Part shown: piece after piece, positions 55,886 through 63,619 of the stretch
Layout of the letters: every line of letters begins with the position of its first letter
Numbering within the stretch: position 1 is the first letter of the stretch
Source of the DNA: Streptomyces neyagawaensis
Lineage (GTDB): Bacteria; Actinomycetota; Actinomycetes; Streptomycetales; Streptomycetaceae
Assembly: GCF_023516595.1 (NCBI RefSeq)
Contig: NZ_JAMGBG010000005.1
Coordinates: 124,001-188,000, forward strand
Reading direction: 5' to 3'
DNA: 64,000 nt
Notes under the pieces: generated by a model
Databases searched by the model: none
Seen by the model: only the letters and a program-made list of their open reading frames with translations
Told to the model about the DNA's origin: nothing
Translations under genes and position numbers: made by a program

Positions 55886-58800
55886 TCAGGACTGAACGGC
55901 CGAGCGCAGCTCGGGCAGGGACAGGACCTCGTCCAGTGCGTCGACGTAGAGATCCACGTGCTCGCGGCGGAAGGTCATGGGCGGTTTGATCTTCAGTACG
56001 TTGTCGTGCACACCGTTGGGGAAGACGATGACGCCTCGCTCCTTCATGAGTTCGGTGACGATGAAGGCCTGCTCCGTGGCAGGCACCTTGGTGGTGCGGT
56101 CGCGGACCAGTTCGACGCCGAGGTAGAGCCCTTGGGCTCGCACATCGCCTATGAGTGGTTGTCGGCGCTGGAGTTCGCGCAGCGACTGCGCGAAGTACCC
56201 TCCCACGTTCACGGCGTTCTCCCTCAGCCCGTCCCGCTCGACGATGTCGAGCACGGCCTCGCCGATCGCGCAGGAGACCGGGTTGCCGCCGAAGGTGTTG
56301 AAGTACTTCATGCCCGTGTCGAACGCGTCGGCGATCTCCCGGGTCGTGACCACCGCCGCGAGGGGGTGCCCGTTCCCGAGCGGCTTGCCCATCGTGACGA
56401 TGTCCGGGACCACTCCCTGGAGCTCAAACCCCCACCAGGGCCCGAGTCGTCCGACGCCGACCTGGACCTCGTCGGAGACGCACAGGGCGCCCGCCCGCCT
56501 GGCAGCGGTGAACACGCCGTCGAGGTAGCCGTCGGGGAACACGATGTTCCCACCCGATCCCATCAGGGACTCGGCGATGAAGGCGGCCGGGGGTCGGCCG
56601 TCGGCCGAGATCCGCTCGATGACGGCCGCGGCGTCGCGCGCGTACTTGGCTCCGGCGTCCGCGTCGTCGTACCCGTAGGCGCCGCGGTAGCGGTCCGGGA
56701 TGACGACCTCGTGGGTGGTGGGGGGTGCGCCGGCGCCTCCGGGGCCCTTGTAACGGTTCGGGCTGATCCCCGTCACCACGCCGGTGTTGCCGTGGTACGC
56801 GCCGTCGATGTTGACGAGGTGCCGGCGCCCTGTCACCTGGCGGGCGATCCGCAGCGCCAGGTCGTTCGCCTCGCTGCCGGTGCACACGAGGAAGACGACC
56901 TCGAGCGGGTCGGGCAGCGTGGCCACCAGCTTCCGCACGTAACTGGCGATCTGCGGGTAGACGAAACGGCTGTTGGTGTTGAGCTTGCGCAGTTGTCGGG
57001 TGGCGGCGGCCGTCACCCGTGGCTCGGCGTGGCCGACGTGGGTGACGTTGTTCAGCGAGTCCAGATAGGCCAGGCCGTCCTCGTCGTGGAACCACACGTC
57101 CCGCCCGCGCACCAGATTCATCGGCTCGCGGTAGTAGTTGCGCTGGGAGCGGGCGATGTGGCGACGGCGCACGGCCACGACGTCGTCGACGGCGGGGGCC
57201 GCGGCGGGGGAGCCGGTGAACCCGAGGAGCCGGGCGGGGTCGGGTGACAGCCGGCTCCAGACCTGCCGCGCGGAGGGCGGCACCGCGCGAGGCGGCGGCC
57301 ACGTGGCCATCCGCGCGGTGCGGTGGACCTGCACCTGGACGCGGGGCCCGAGCGGGTCCGTACCCTCGCTCACGCCGGCGCGTCCCAACGGCGCCCCCGC
57401 CGGGACCCTCGCCGCGACGGGCGGCGAGCCGTCCAACCCCCACCAGCAGGTCCAGAACTCCACCCCCTGGACCGCGTGTCGCAGCACCAACGGCTCATCG
57501 GGGCCACCGTGGGACTCGACGACCCCGGACAGCGGGCTGGCGACCTCCTCGGCGTCCGCCAGGATCAGCGTGCCGCCGACCTGCACCGTCGCGGGCTCCT
57601 CGACTCCCGGGCGGCGCCGGCCCCCCAGGAGCAGCGAGGCGCTGAGGTGGGGCACGTAACCCCGCCGCCGACGTCCCTCGAGGACGCCGTCGACGCGCAC
57701 GCGTACCGCCTCCGCGTCGTGCCAGTCGATCTCGTCGTAGAGATCACTGGCCGGTCGCAGGTCGACCAGCCGCGGAGCCGGTGCGTGTGGGGCACCCTCT
57801 CGGGCCGCCTCCGCCACGACCTCTTCCCACCGCCCATGCTCCCGCGTCGGGGGGAGCCCGCACGCGACGCGGAACGTCGCCTCGGCGACCTCCGGGCAGA
57901 TATCGGCCACCTGTGCGATCGTCGGCCAGGTGTGCTGCACGCGGGTCCGCCCGTACGGTGTGTCGCTCTCGGCGACCCGGCGCGTCCACGTCACGGCGTT
58001 CATGCACAGCCGGGCGGCCGCCAGCGGATGGACGGCCGCCAGTTCCTCCGCCGTGAGGGGGAGCACCGAGTGGAAGCCGGCCACGACCTCGGCCGCCGCG
58101 GCGAGCGGGTCGGCCTTGCGCACCATGGCGTAGCCCGCCGCGATCGCCACCTCCGCCGCGCGCACACCGTAGAGCGAGTCGCCCAGGTCCACGATGCCCG
58201 AGATCCGCGGCACCCCGGCCTCGTCGGCGTCGGCCAGGACGTTGGCGTCGTTGAGATCCTGGTGCAGGACGCTCCACGGCAGCCGGTCCAGGGCGGGCAG
58301 GAGATCGTCGTACCAGCCCATGATCGTGCGCACCGACTCCCGCCGGTCCGCCTCCTGGACGGCGTGCAACGACGCCTCGACGATCTCGGCGGCCCGGCGC
58401 ATGTCCCAGTCGTGCGGTGCCAGGCCCACCGGCGGCTCCATGCTGGAGAGTCCGAGGCTCAGCCGCCCAGCGGCTTCTCCCAGCCGACGCAGAAGTGCCG
58501 CGGGATGGTCGTCGAGATCCGCCAGGCCCCGACCCTCCAGCCAGCTCATCACACGGACCACGTGCGTCCGGCCCTCGTGGACGACGCCGGCCAGGAGCTG
58601 CCCCTCGCGTGTCGGGACCAGCCGAGGCACCGGAAGGTCGGGAACGGTGGCGGCGAGATGCTGGAGGAGCGCGTTCTGCCAGAGGACATCGGGCGAGTCC
58701 GGCTCCGCGACGGTGACCCGGACGAAGTAGCGCGTGCCGTCGTCGCCGGTGATCCGGACGTTCTGGTCGACCTCCCCTCCCAGTGGGTGCTGGACGTATC

Positions 58801-58912
58801 CCCCGAGTCCGAAGGACTGCCGCAGCACGTGATCGAGGAGCGTGCCCGGCAACTGGCAGGTGGGACCGGGGACGGCCGCTCCGTCCCGGTCGGTGGTGGT
58901 CACTGAGGTCAT
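55886..58912 (-). CDS. Aminoglycoside-phosphotransferase-like kinase / M23-like / class III aminotransferase fusion
   Basis: A 1008-residue three-part protein (ATG 58912; the frame runs on to 58954). Residues 25-345: APH-fold kinase with the catalytic loop HQDLNDAN (His217, Asp219, Asn224) and Asp242 in VDLGDS. About 418-530: M23/LytM-like module, HLSASLLLGG to VQVQVHR, that lacks the HxxxD aspartate and the HxH zinc pair. About 575-1008: fold-type I class III aminotransferase with CTGSEANDLALR, DEVQVGVGRLG (Asp814) and PLP Lys843 in MGKPLGNGHP. In mammals the separate homologues hydroxylysine kinase and the AGXT2L phospho-lyases act in sequence on 5-hydroxylysine or ethanolamine phosphate. 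This fusion may phosphorylate an amino alcohol and then eliminate phosphate and ammonia. Confidence 0.9.
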   Translation of the reverse strand: MTSVTTTDRDGAAVPGPTCQLPGTLLDHVLRQSFGLGGYVQHPLGGEVDQNVRITGDDGTRYFVRVTVAEPDSPDVLWQNALLQHLAATVPDLPVPRLVPTREGQLLAGVVHEGRTHVVRVMSWLEGRGLADLDDHPAALLRRLGEAAGRLSLGLSSMEPPVGLAPHDWDMRRAAEIVEASLHAVQEADRRESVRTIMGWYDDLLPALDRLPWSVLHQDLNDANVLADADEAGVPRISGIVDLGDSLYGVRAAEVAIAAGYAMVRKADPLAAAAEVVAGFHSVLPLTAEELAAVHPLAAARLCMNAVTWTRRVAESDTPYGRTRVQHTWPTIAQVADICPEVAEATFRVACGLPPTREHGRWEEVVAEAAREGAPHAPAPRLVDLRPASDLYDEIDWHDAEAVRVRVDGVLEGRRRRGYVPHLSASLLLGGRRRPGVEEPATVQVGGTLILADAEEVASPLSGVVESHGGPDEPLVLRHAVQGVEFWTCWWGLDGSPPVAARVPAGAPLGRAGVSEGTDPLGPRVQVQVHRTARMATWPPPRAVPPSARQVWSRLSPDPARLLGFTGSPAAAPAVDDVVAVRRRHIARSQRNYYREPMNLVRGRDVWFHDEDGLAYLDSLNNVTHVGHAEPRVTAAATRQLRKLNTNSRFVYPQIASYVRKLVATLPDPLEVVFLVCTGSEANDLALRIARQVTGRRHLVNIDGAYHGNTGVVTGISPNRYKGPGGAGAPPTTHEVVIPDRYRGAYGYDDADAGAKYARDAAAVIERISADGRPPAAFIAESLMGSGGNIVFPDGYLDGVFTAARRAGALCVSDEVQVGVGRLGPWWGFELQGVVPDIVTMGKPLGNGHPLAAVVTTREIADAFDTGMKYFNTFGGNPVSCAIGEAVLDIVERDGLRENAVNVGGYFAQSLRELQRRQPLIGDVRAQGLYLGVELVRDRTTKVPATEQAFIVTELMKERGVIVFPNGVHDNVLKIKPPMTFRREHVDLYVDALDEVLSLPELRSAVQS

Positions 58913-59144
58913 CGGTGCGTTCTCTCTCTCGTCGTCAGGCCGCACATGACTCACTCACATGGGGCCTGCGTTCACGTGCTCGGGTCACCCGCGTCACGCG
59001 CTCGGTCTCGGCCTGATCCCTGCCGCGCCGCCGGTCGGTTCCCGGACGGTCCGATCGACGCGGTTCCCATGAGAGGGCGGGCGTAGCCGCCGCGGCGGGC
59101 CTCTGTGGCTGCTCCACGTGCGTGGCCTGCCACGGCTCTCCAGC

Positions 59145-59239
59145 CCGAGGTGCTGCGTCAGTGAAGCACCGCGGAGAATCCGGCAACAAGGGACGTGAGG
59201 CCGCGACATCCACCCTGTAGTTTGTGCTTGTGCACAATC
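59145..59239. repeat. 95-bp inverted repeat flanking pucR, left copy
   Basis: Pairs as an inverted repeat with 60525-60619 over 95 bases without gaps, 83 identical in my alignment. The inner end carries TTGTGCACAA (59229-59238), a perfect 10-bp palindrome, next to another TTGTGC (59222-59227). It lies between the divergent fusion gene (start 58912) and pucR (start 59292). Confidence 0.9.
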
Positions 59240-59252
59240 TCGGTACGGCTGT

Positions 59253-59288
59253 TGTCGGGAGAAGGCGGTCTGTCGGGAGAAGGCGGTC
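59253..59288 (+). repeat. Tandem 18-bp duplication containing the pucR ribosome site
   Basis: TGTCGGGAGAAGGCGGTC occurs twice back to back (59253-59270, 59271-59288), placing two GGGAGAAGG ribosome-site-like cores just before the ATG at 59292. Only the second is well placed. Confidence 0.85.
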
Positions 59289-59291
59289 CTC

Positions 59292-60509
59292 ATGAGCAGT
59301 TCGGGACGCTCCCCGGGTGGGGCCCGCCACGACGCCGTTCAGGCGATCGCGCGCCGGCTCCTCGACGAACGCCTCGACGAACTGACCTCTCGTGCTCTCG
59401 CGAAGCTGGAAGCCGAGGAGGCCGCCTATGCGTCGGCCGACTGGGACCCGGTCCAGAAACGGGAGGGGATGCGACGAACCCTCGAACTCGCCCTGACCCG
59501 GCTGGCCGGCGGTCCCGTGCCCGCGGCGGTCTCACGCGCCACCGAGGACGTGGGACGCGAGCGGGCGGAACAGGCGTTCCCCCTGACCGCTCTCATGCAC
59601 TCCTTCCAGCTGGACCTCAGGACCCTGTGGGAGGCCGTGCTGGAGGAGGGGCGAGCACGGGGCATCAGCGCCGATCCCGACTTCCTCGACGGGTTGATCC
59701 GCGTCTGGGAGGCGACGGACGCCAACAGCGTCGAAGTCGTCGACGCCTACCGCCGCACCGAACGCGACCTGGCGAGCCGTCGTACGGAGGTACGCAACCG
59801 AGCCTTCAGCCGCCTCGTCCTGGAAGGCGAGCAGGACCCCTCCACGGTCGCCGAGGCGTCGACGTTGCTGGGCTTCTCCGAGCGCGTCGCCCTGACCGTG
59901 GTCGTGGTCGAATCCGTTCCCACCGGGGACCCGGCTCTGTCCCACGTCGACGACGCGCTGCGTCGGGGCGGCCTGCTGCGGCACTTCGGCTGGATGGGCG
60001 ACGAACTCCTCGGCATCATCCGCCACGGACGGCTGGACCAGGAGGCCGTGCTCGCCCTGCTCCAGCCGTTCGCCCCGTGGCGCTGCGGCGTCGCGGAAGT
60101 CCCCGGGCTGGCGCTGACCGCGCGGGGCATCCGGTTCGCGCGCGCCGCGATCCGCAGCTCCACGCGGTCCGGAGTGCGGCATGTGGAGGGCCACTGGGTC
60201 GGGGCGATCATGTCGGCGCAGGAAGAGCTCCCCGGCGCGATGGCCACCGGCGTGCTGCGCCCACTCCTCGGGCTGCGTGACAGCGACAGCGTCCTCGAGA
60301 CCCTGCGCTGCTACTTCGACCTGGGCTCGGTCGCCGAGGTGGCCGCCCGCACCTACCGCCACCGGAACACGGTGGGCAATCGCCTGCAGGCCGCGGAAGA
60401 GGCGACCGGGCTGAAGCTGTCCAGGCCGGCCGACGCCGCCCGGCTGGTCCTCGCCCTGGCCTGGCTGGACACGGACGCGGGCGCCCGCTTCCGGGCGGCG
60501 GTGTCCTGA
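59292..60509 (+). CDS. PucR/CdaR-family transcriptional regulator
   Basis: A 405-residue activator-type regulator. Residues 10-160 form an RsbRD-like helical sensor (ALMHSFQLDLRTLWEAVLEE). A GGDEF-like middle follows (about 175-290, SERVALTVVVVES). The C-terminal PucR HTH (about 340-405) reads RCYFDLGSVAEVAARTYRHR then NTVGNRLQAAEEATG. PucR proteins switch on purine, amine and amino-acid catabolism when their effector is present. It is divergent from the fusion gene and followed by the HAD-flavoenzyme pair. Copies of a 95-bp element on both sides make it the likely controller of both units. Confidence 0.93.
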   Translation: MSSSGRSPGGARHDAVQAIARRLLDERLDELTSRALAKLEAEEAAYASADWDPVQKREGMRRTLELALTRLAGGPVPAAVSRATEDVGRERAEQAFPLTALMHSFQLDLRTLWEAVLEEGRARGISADPDFLDGLIRVWEATDANSVEVVDAYRRTERDLASRRTEVRNRAFSRLVLEGEQDPSTVAEASTLLGFSERVALTVVVVESVPTGDPALSHVDDALRRGGLLRHFGWMGDELLGIIRHGRLDQEAVLALLQPFAPWRCGVAEVPGLALTARGIRFARAAIRSSTRSGVRHVEGHWVGAIMSAQEELPGAMATGVLRPLLGLRDSDSVLETLRCYFDLGSVAEVAARTYRHRNTVGNRLQAAEEATGLKLSRPADAARLVLALAWLDTDAGARFRAAVS

Positions 60510-60524
60510 TCCCCGGAACGCGCT

Positions 60525-60619
60525 GATTGTGCACAGGCACAATACGCGCGGTCGATCTCGCGGCCTCACGTCCCTTGTTGCCGGGTTCTCCACGGTGCTT
60601 CACTGACGCATCACCTCGG
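60525..60619. repeat. 95-bp inverted repeat flanking pucR, right copy
   Basis: The reverse complement matches 59145-59239. It holds GATTGTGCACAGGCACAAT at its pucR-proximal end, giving TTGTGC/GCACAA arms. It starts 16 bp after the pucR stop and lies upstream of the HAD gene, in the same orientation relative to that gene as the left copy has to the fusion gene. Confidence 0.9.
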
Positions 60620-60823
60620 TGGGAGAAACGCTCATCGCACTCGGAGCAGCAGTGCTGCTGCCGCCGACTGCCTGACCGGCATCCACCGTCCTCGACGGGT
60701 CGCCGCCAACGCCGTGGCGGGCCCCTGAACCACCCCCGATACGGCGAACCAGGCCGCACTCGACGAGTTCGTGGCTCCCCGCCGCGCGAGGTGTCCCATA
60801 TGCCCGGAAAGAGGTTGAACGTC
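60620..60823. other. Leader between the right repeat and the HAD gene
   Basis: 204 bp without a supported gene. GCAGCAGTGCTGCTGC (60643-60658) can form a small hairpin around a short centre. With the right repeat this makes a 314-bp untranslated stretch before the HAD gene. Confidence 0.4.
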
Positions 60824-61507
60824 ATGCGTCAGATCGTCACCTTCGATGCCTACGGCACCCTGGTCGACTTCCAGCTCGGCCCCACCACCCTGAAGGTCCT
60901 CGCCGACCGGCTGGACCTGGACCGTCTGAACGTCGACGAGTTCCTCGACGACTTCCGCATCATGCGGTTCCACGCCGTCCTGGAGGCGTACCGCCCTTTC
61001 CACGAGGTGCTGCCCGCCAGCCTGGAGACAGCGATGCGGCTGCACGGCCTGGAGTACCGGCAGTCCGACGGCGAGGCCCTGGTCGCGGCCGTGCCCACCT
61101 TCGGCCCTCACCCCGAGGTCCCGGCCGCCCTGCGGGCGCTGAAGTCCCGGTACGAGATCGCCATCATCTCCAACACGGACGACGACCTCATCGCCCAGAA
61201 CCTGGCGAACATCGGCGTCGAGTTCGACCATGTCATCACCGCCCAGCAGGCCAAGGCGTACAAGCCGTCCCGGCAGACCTTCGAGTACGCCTTCCAGGCC
61301 ATGGACATCGACCCCGCCCAGGTCATCCACGTGGCCCAGGGCTGGGAGTACGACCTCATCCCCACCCGCGACCTCGGCCTCGCGCGCCGCGTGTGGATCA
61401 ACCGCTACGGCCACAACGGCTCCATGGGAGCCCGCGGCAGCGCCGACTACCAGCCCTTCGACGAGCTGCCCGACCTGTCCGGTCTGCCGGCCCTGCTCGG
61501 CTGCTGA
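60824..61507 (+). CDS. HAD-superfamily hydrolase (type II haloacid dehalogenase-like)
   Basis: A 227-residue protein from the ATG at 60824 (GAGG upstream; ATG at 60800 is an alternative). Nucleophile Asp8 lies in VTFDAYGTLVDF, motif II is IISNTDDD, the lysine motif AKAYKPSRQTFEYA, and the acidic motif is GWEYDLIPTRDLG. The order and length fit the type II L-2-haloacid dehalogenase/phosphatase group. Its partner genes suggest a small amine- or phosphate-containing substrate rather than a true haloacid (inference). It is 56 bp before the flavoenzyme gene, probably in one transcript. Confidence 0.9.
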   Translation: MRQIVTFDAYGTLVDFQLGPTTLKVLADRLDLDRLNVDEFLDDFRIMRFHAVLEAYRPFHEVLPASLETAMRLHGLEYRQSDGEALVAAVPTFGPHPEVPAALRALKSRYEIAIISNTDDDLIAQNLANIGVEFDHVITAQQAKAYKPSRQTFEYAFQAMDIDPAQVIHVAQGWEYDLIPTRDLGLARRVWINRYGHNGSMGARGSADYQPFDELPDLSGLPALLGC

Positions 61508-61563
61508 GGCCGGGACCTAGAGAAACACCCCTGGACGACCAGGAAGACCCGAGGACGTACGTC

Positions 61564-62847
61564 ATGAAGCAGATCCCCTACTGGCTCGACACCGCCCCCG
61601 CCTTTCCCGACCGGACCGGCAAGCCCCTGCCCGAGCGGGCGGACCTGGTGGTCGTCGGCGGCGGCCTCACCGGCCTGTCCACCGCCTACCACGCGGCCCG
61701 CAAGGGTGCCCACGTCGTCCTCGTGGAGAAGGACAAGGTCGGCTCGGGCGCCTCCGGACGCAACGGCAGCATGTGCACCCAGGGCATCACGATCAGCCCC
61801 GCCGAGGCGCGCAAGCGCTACGGGCAGCCGCGGGCCAGGGAACTGTACGACGCCTTCCGCACGGCGGTGGACGTCGTGGAGGAGCTGACGGTCAAGGAGC
61901 GGATCAACTGCGACTTCCACCGCGTAGGGCGTCTGGGGGTCGCGTTCAAGCCGCGGCACTTCGAGAGCATGCGGGACAAGCAGCGCGACCTGGCCGAGAA
62001 CTTCGGCCACGAGACCACGCTCCTGAGCAAGAACGATCTCCGCGCCGAGCTGGGCTCCGACTACTACCACGGAGCCCTCCTCGACCCGCTCAGCGCGCAC
62101 CTGCACGTCGGCAAGTACGTCCACGGCCTCGCCGAGGCCGCCGAACGCGCCGGCGCCGAGATCCACGAACGCAACGCCGCCGTCGCACTGCACCGCGTCC
62201 CGGCGGGCGGTTTCCGCGTCGAGACCCTGCACGGCACCATCCGCGCCCAGCAGGTCATGGCGGCCACCGACGCCTACAGCGACAAGGCCATGCCCTGGTT
62301 CCGCAAGCGGCTGATCAACGTCGGCAGCTTCGTCATCGTCACCGAGCCGCTGGGCGAGGAACGGGCCCGGCAGCTGATCCGCAACAACCGCGTGGTCGTG
62401 GACTCCAAGAACATCGGCCACTACATCCGCATCACCCCCGACCACCGCCTCGCCTTCGGCGGCCGGGCCCGCTTCGCCCCCTCCGACCCCGCCTCGGACC
62501 TCAAGAGCGGTGACGTCCTGAAGCGGGAACTGGCCGAGATCTTCCCGCAGGTGGCGGACGTGCGGATCGACTACGTGTGGGGCGGCATGGTCGGCTTCTC
62601 CTGGGACCGAGTCCCGCACGCGGGCGAGGCCGACGGCCTGTACTACTCCATGGGTTACTGCGGCCACGGCGTCCAGATGGCCACCTACATGGGCCGCGCC
62701 ATGGCCGAGGTGATGGATGGCCACCCGGAGGCGAACCCCCTGCGCGGCTTCGGCTTCCCCAAGGTTCCGGTGCCGTTCTACAACGGCACCGCCTGGTTCC
62801 TGCCCTTCGGCGGGGCGTACTACAAAGCCAAGGACCGACTGCGCTGA
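61564..62847 (+). CDS. FAD-dependent oxidoreductase, DAO family (PuuB-like)
   Basis: A 427-residue D-amino-acid-oxidase-fold enzyme. ATG follows GAGGA by 8 bases. The FAD motif is VVVGGGLTGLSTAYHAARKG near residues 29-48, then a GSGASGRNGSM loop. The C-terminal flavin contact GGMVGFSWDRVPHAGEADGL ends with YCGHGVQMATYMGR. This layout is that of gamma-glutamylputrescine oxidase-like and related amine/amino-acid oxidases. It oxidises a C-N bond to an imine, giving an aldehyde or oxo acid with release of ammonia or amine. It is downstream of the HAD gene and the 95-bp element. Confidence 0.92.
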   Translation: MKQIPYWLDTAPAFPDRTGKPLPERADLVVVGGGLTGLSTAYHAARKGAHVVLVEKDKVGSGASGRNGSMCTQGITISPAEARKRYGQPRARELYDAFRTAVDVVEELTVKERINCDFHRVGRLGVAFKPRHFESMRDKQRDLAENFGHETTLLSKNDLRAELGSDYYHGALLDPLSAHLHVGKYVHGLAEAAERAGAEIHERNAAVALHRVPAGGFRVETLHGTIRAQQVMAATDAYSDKAMPWFRKRLINVGSFVIVTEPLGEERARQLIRNNRVVVDSKNIGHYIRITPDHRLAFGGRARFAPSDPASDLKSGDVLKRELAEIFPQVADVRIDYVWGGMVGFSWDRVPHAGEADGLYYSMGYCGHGVQMATYMGRAMAEVMDGHPEANPLRGFGFPKVPVPFYNGTAWFLPFGGAYYKAKDRLR

Positions 62848-62858
62848 CCACCGGCGCT

Positions 62859-63296
62859 TCATCGGAAGGGGCCGGAGTACCTTGGACCGCTGATCAGCCT
62901 GTTCTTGGTGAGCGCGGAAGAGGATTCGTCGATGGGGCGTCCTGAACCACCGGTCGACCCCGCGGCCGGCCCCGTGCAGCAACTCGCCCATGAGCTTCGG
63001 GAGCTGCGCCGTTCGGCGGGCGGCGTGTCGTACCGGACCATGGCGAAGAAGGCCGGCTTCTCGGTGACGACCCCGGCGAAAGCGGCGAGCGGCGAGCGAC
63101 TGCCGTCGCCGTCGGCAGGGGTCTCGGCGAGATTCCAAAGCCGGTCGAGCATGTCCAGGTAGGCGCCGGAGCCGCCGTCCAGCTGCCAGCGGATCTTGGG
63201 GTCGTCGACATCGTCGGTGCCCATCCACCCCTGGATGATCACCAGGAATCCGAGAAGGACGGACAAGGCGACCACGATGGTGACGCTGGTGGGCAT
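62859..63296 (-). pseudogene. Small membrane protein with aberrant 3' end
   Basis: The 5' part looks genuine: ATG at 63296 with GGAG upstream, one transmembrane segment (VTIVVALSVLLGFLVIIQGW) and an acidic DDVDDPKIRWQLDGGSGAYL. After the LWNLAETPADG stretch (about 63110) the frame runs antisense through the regulator remnant to 62859, losing normal protein character and ending Ser/Arg-rich. The original 3' end seems to have been replaced at about 63108. Confidence 0.55.
62932..63162 (+). pseudogene. XRE-family regulator, N-terminal remnant
   Basis: The ATG at 62932 (AGAGGA upstream) opens a typical Streptomyces XRE/nSTAND start, MGRPEPPVDPAAGPVQQLAH, then ELRELRRSAGGVSYRTMAKK. Similarity to such proteins stops after GERLPS (63108). 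The frame then passes into unrelated sequence antisense to the small membrane gene and stops at 63162, so only about 59 native codons remain. Confidence 0.6.
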
Positions 63297-63619
63297 GTCG
63301 TTCTCCGGTTGTTCGACGTGCGGCGATGTCACCACCGACGCTCACAGCCGGGCGGTTGTTTGGCAGGCCCCTGTTGCCGCCGCGGACAATTCCAACGGTC
63401 CAGCGGTCCAGCGCCGGCGGCGCGGCCGTCATCCAGTGGCCGGGGACCGGCGGCACCAACCACGCGGCGGTCACCTCTCATGCCGTGGCCGCCTCGCCCG
63501 TGGCGGGTGAGGCGCGCGGTGGGGTTCTGAGCTGCGATGGACGTGGCGGCCGGTCGGCGGAGGGCCGCTGTCCGGGTCGCCCCACCGGTGTCCCGGGCCG
63601 ACTCGGCGAGGTGGGCGGC
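63297..63619. other. Intergenic region, no gene recognised
   Basis: 323 bp between the divergent small membrane gene and the MFS gene. Frames on both strands lack a credible start or domain. No clear palindrome was found. Confidence 0.4.

Noticed and set aside
59195..59290. Upstream plus-strand frame reading LLSGEGGLSGEGG
   Set aside because: It is the translated 18-bp tandem repeat in the wrong frame for PucR; no gene is implied.
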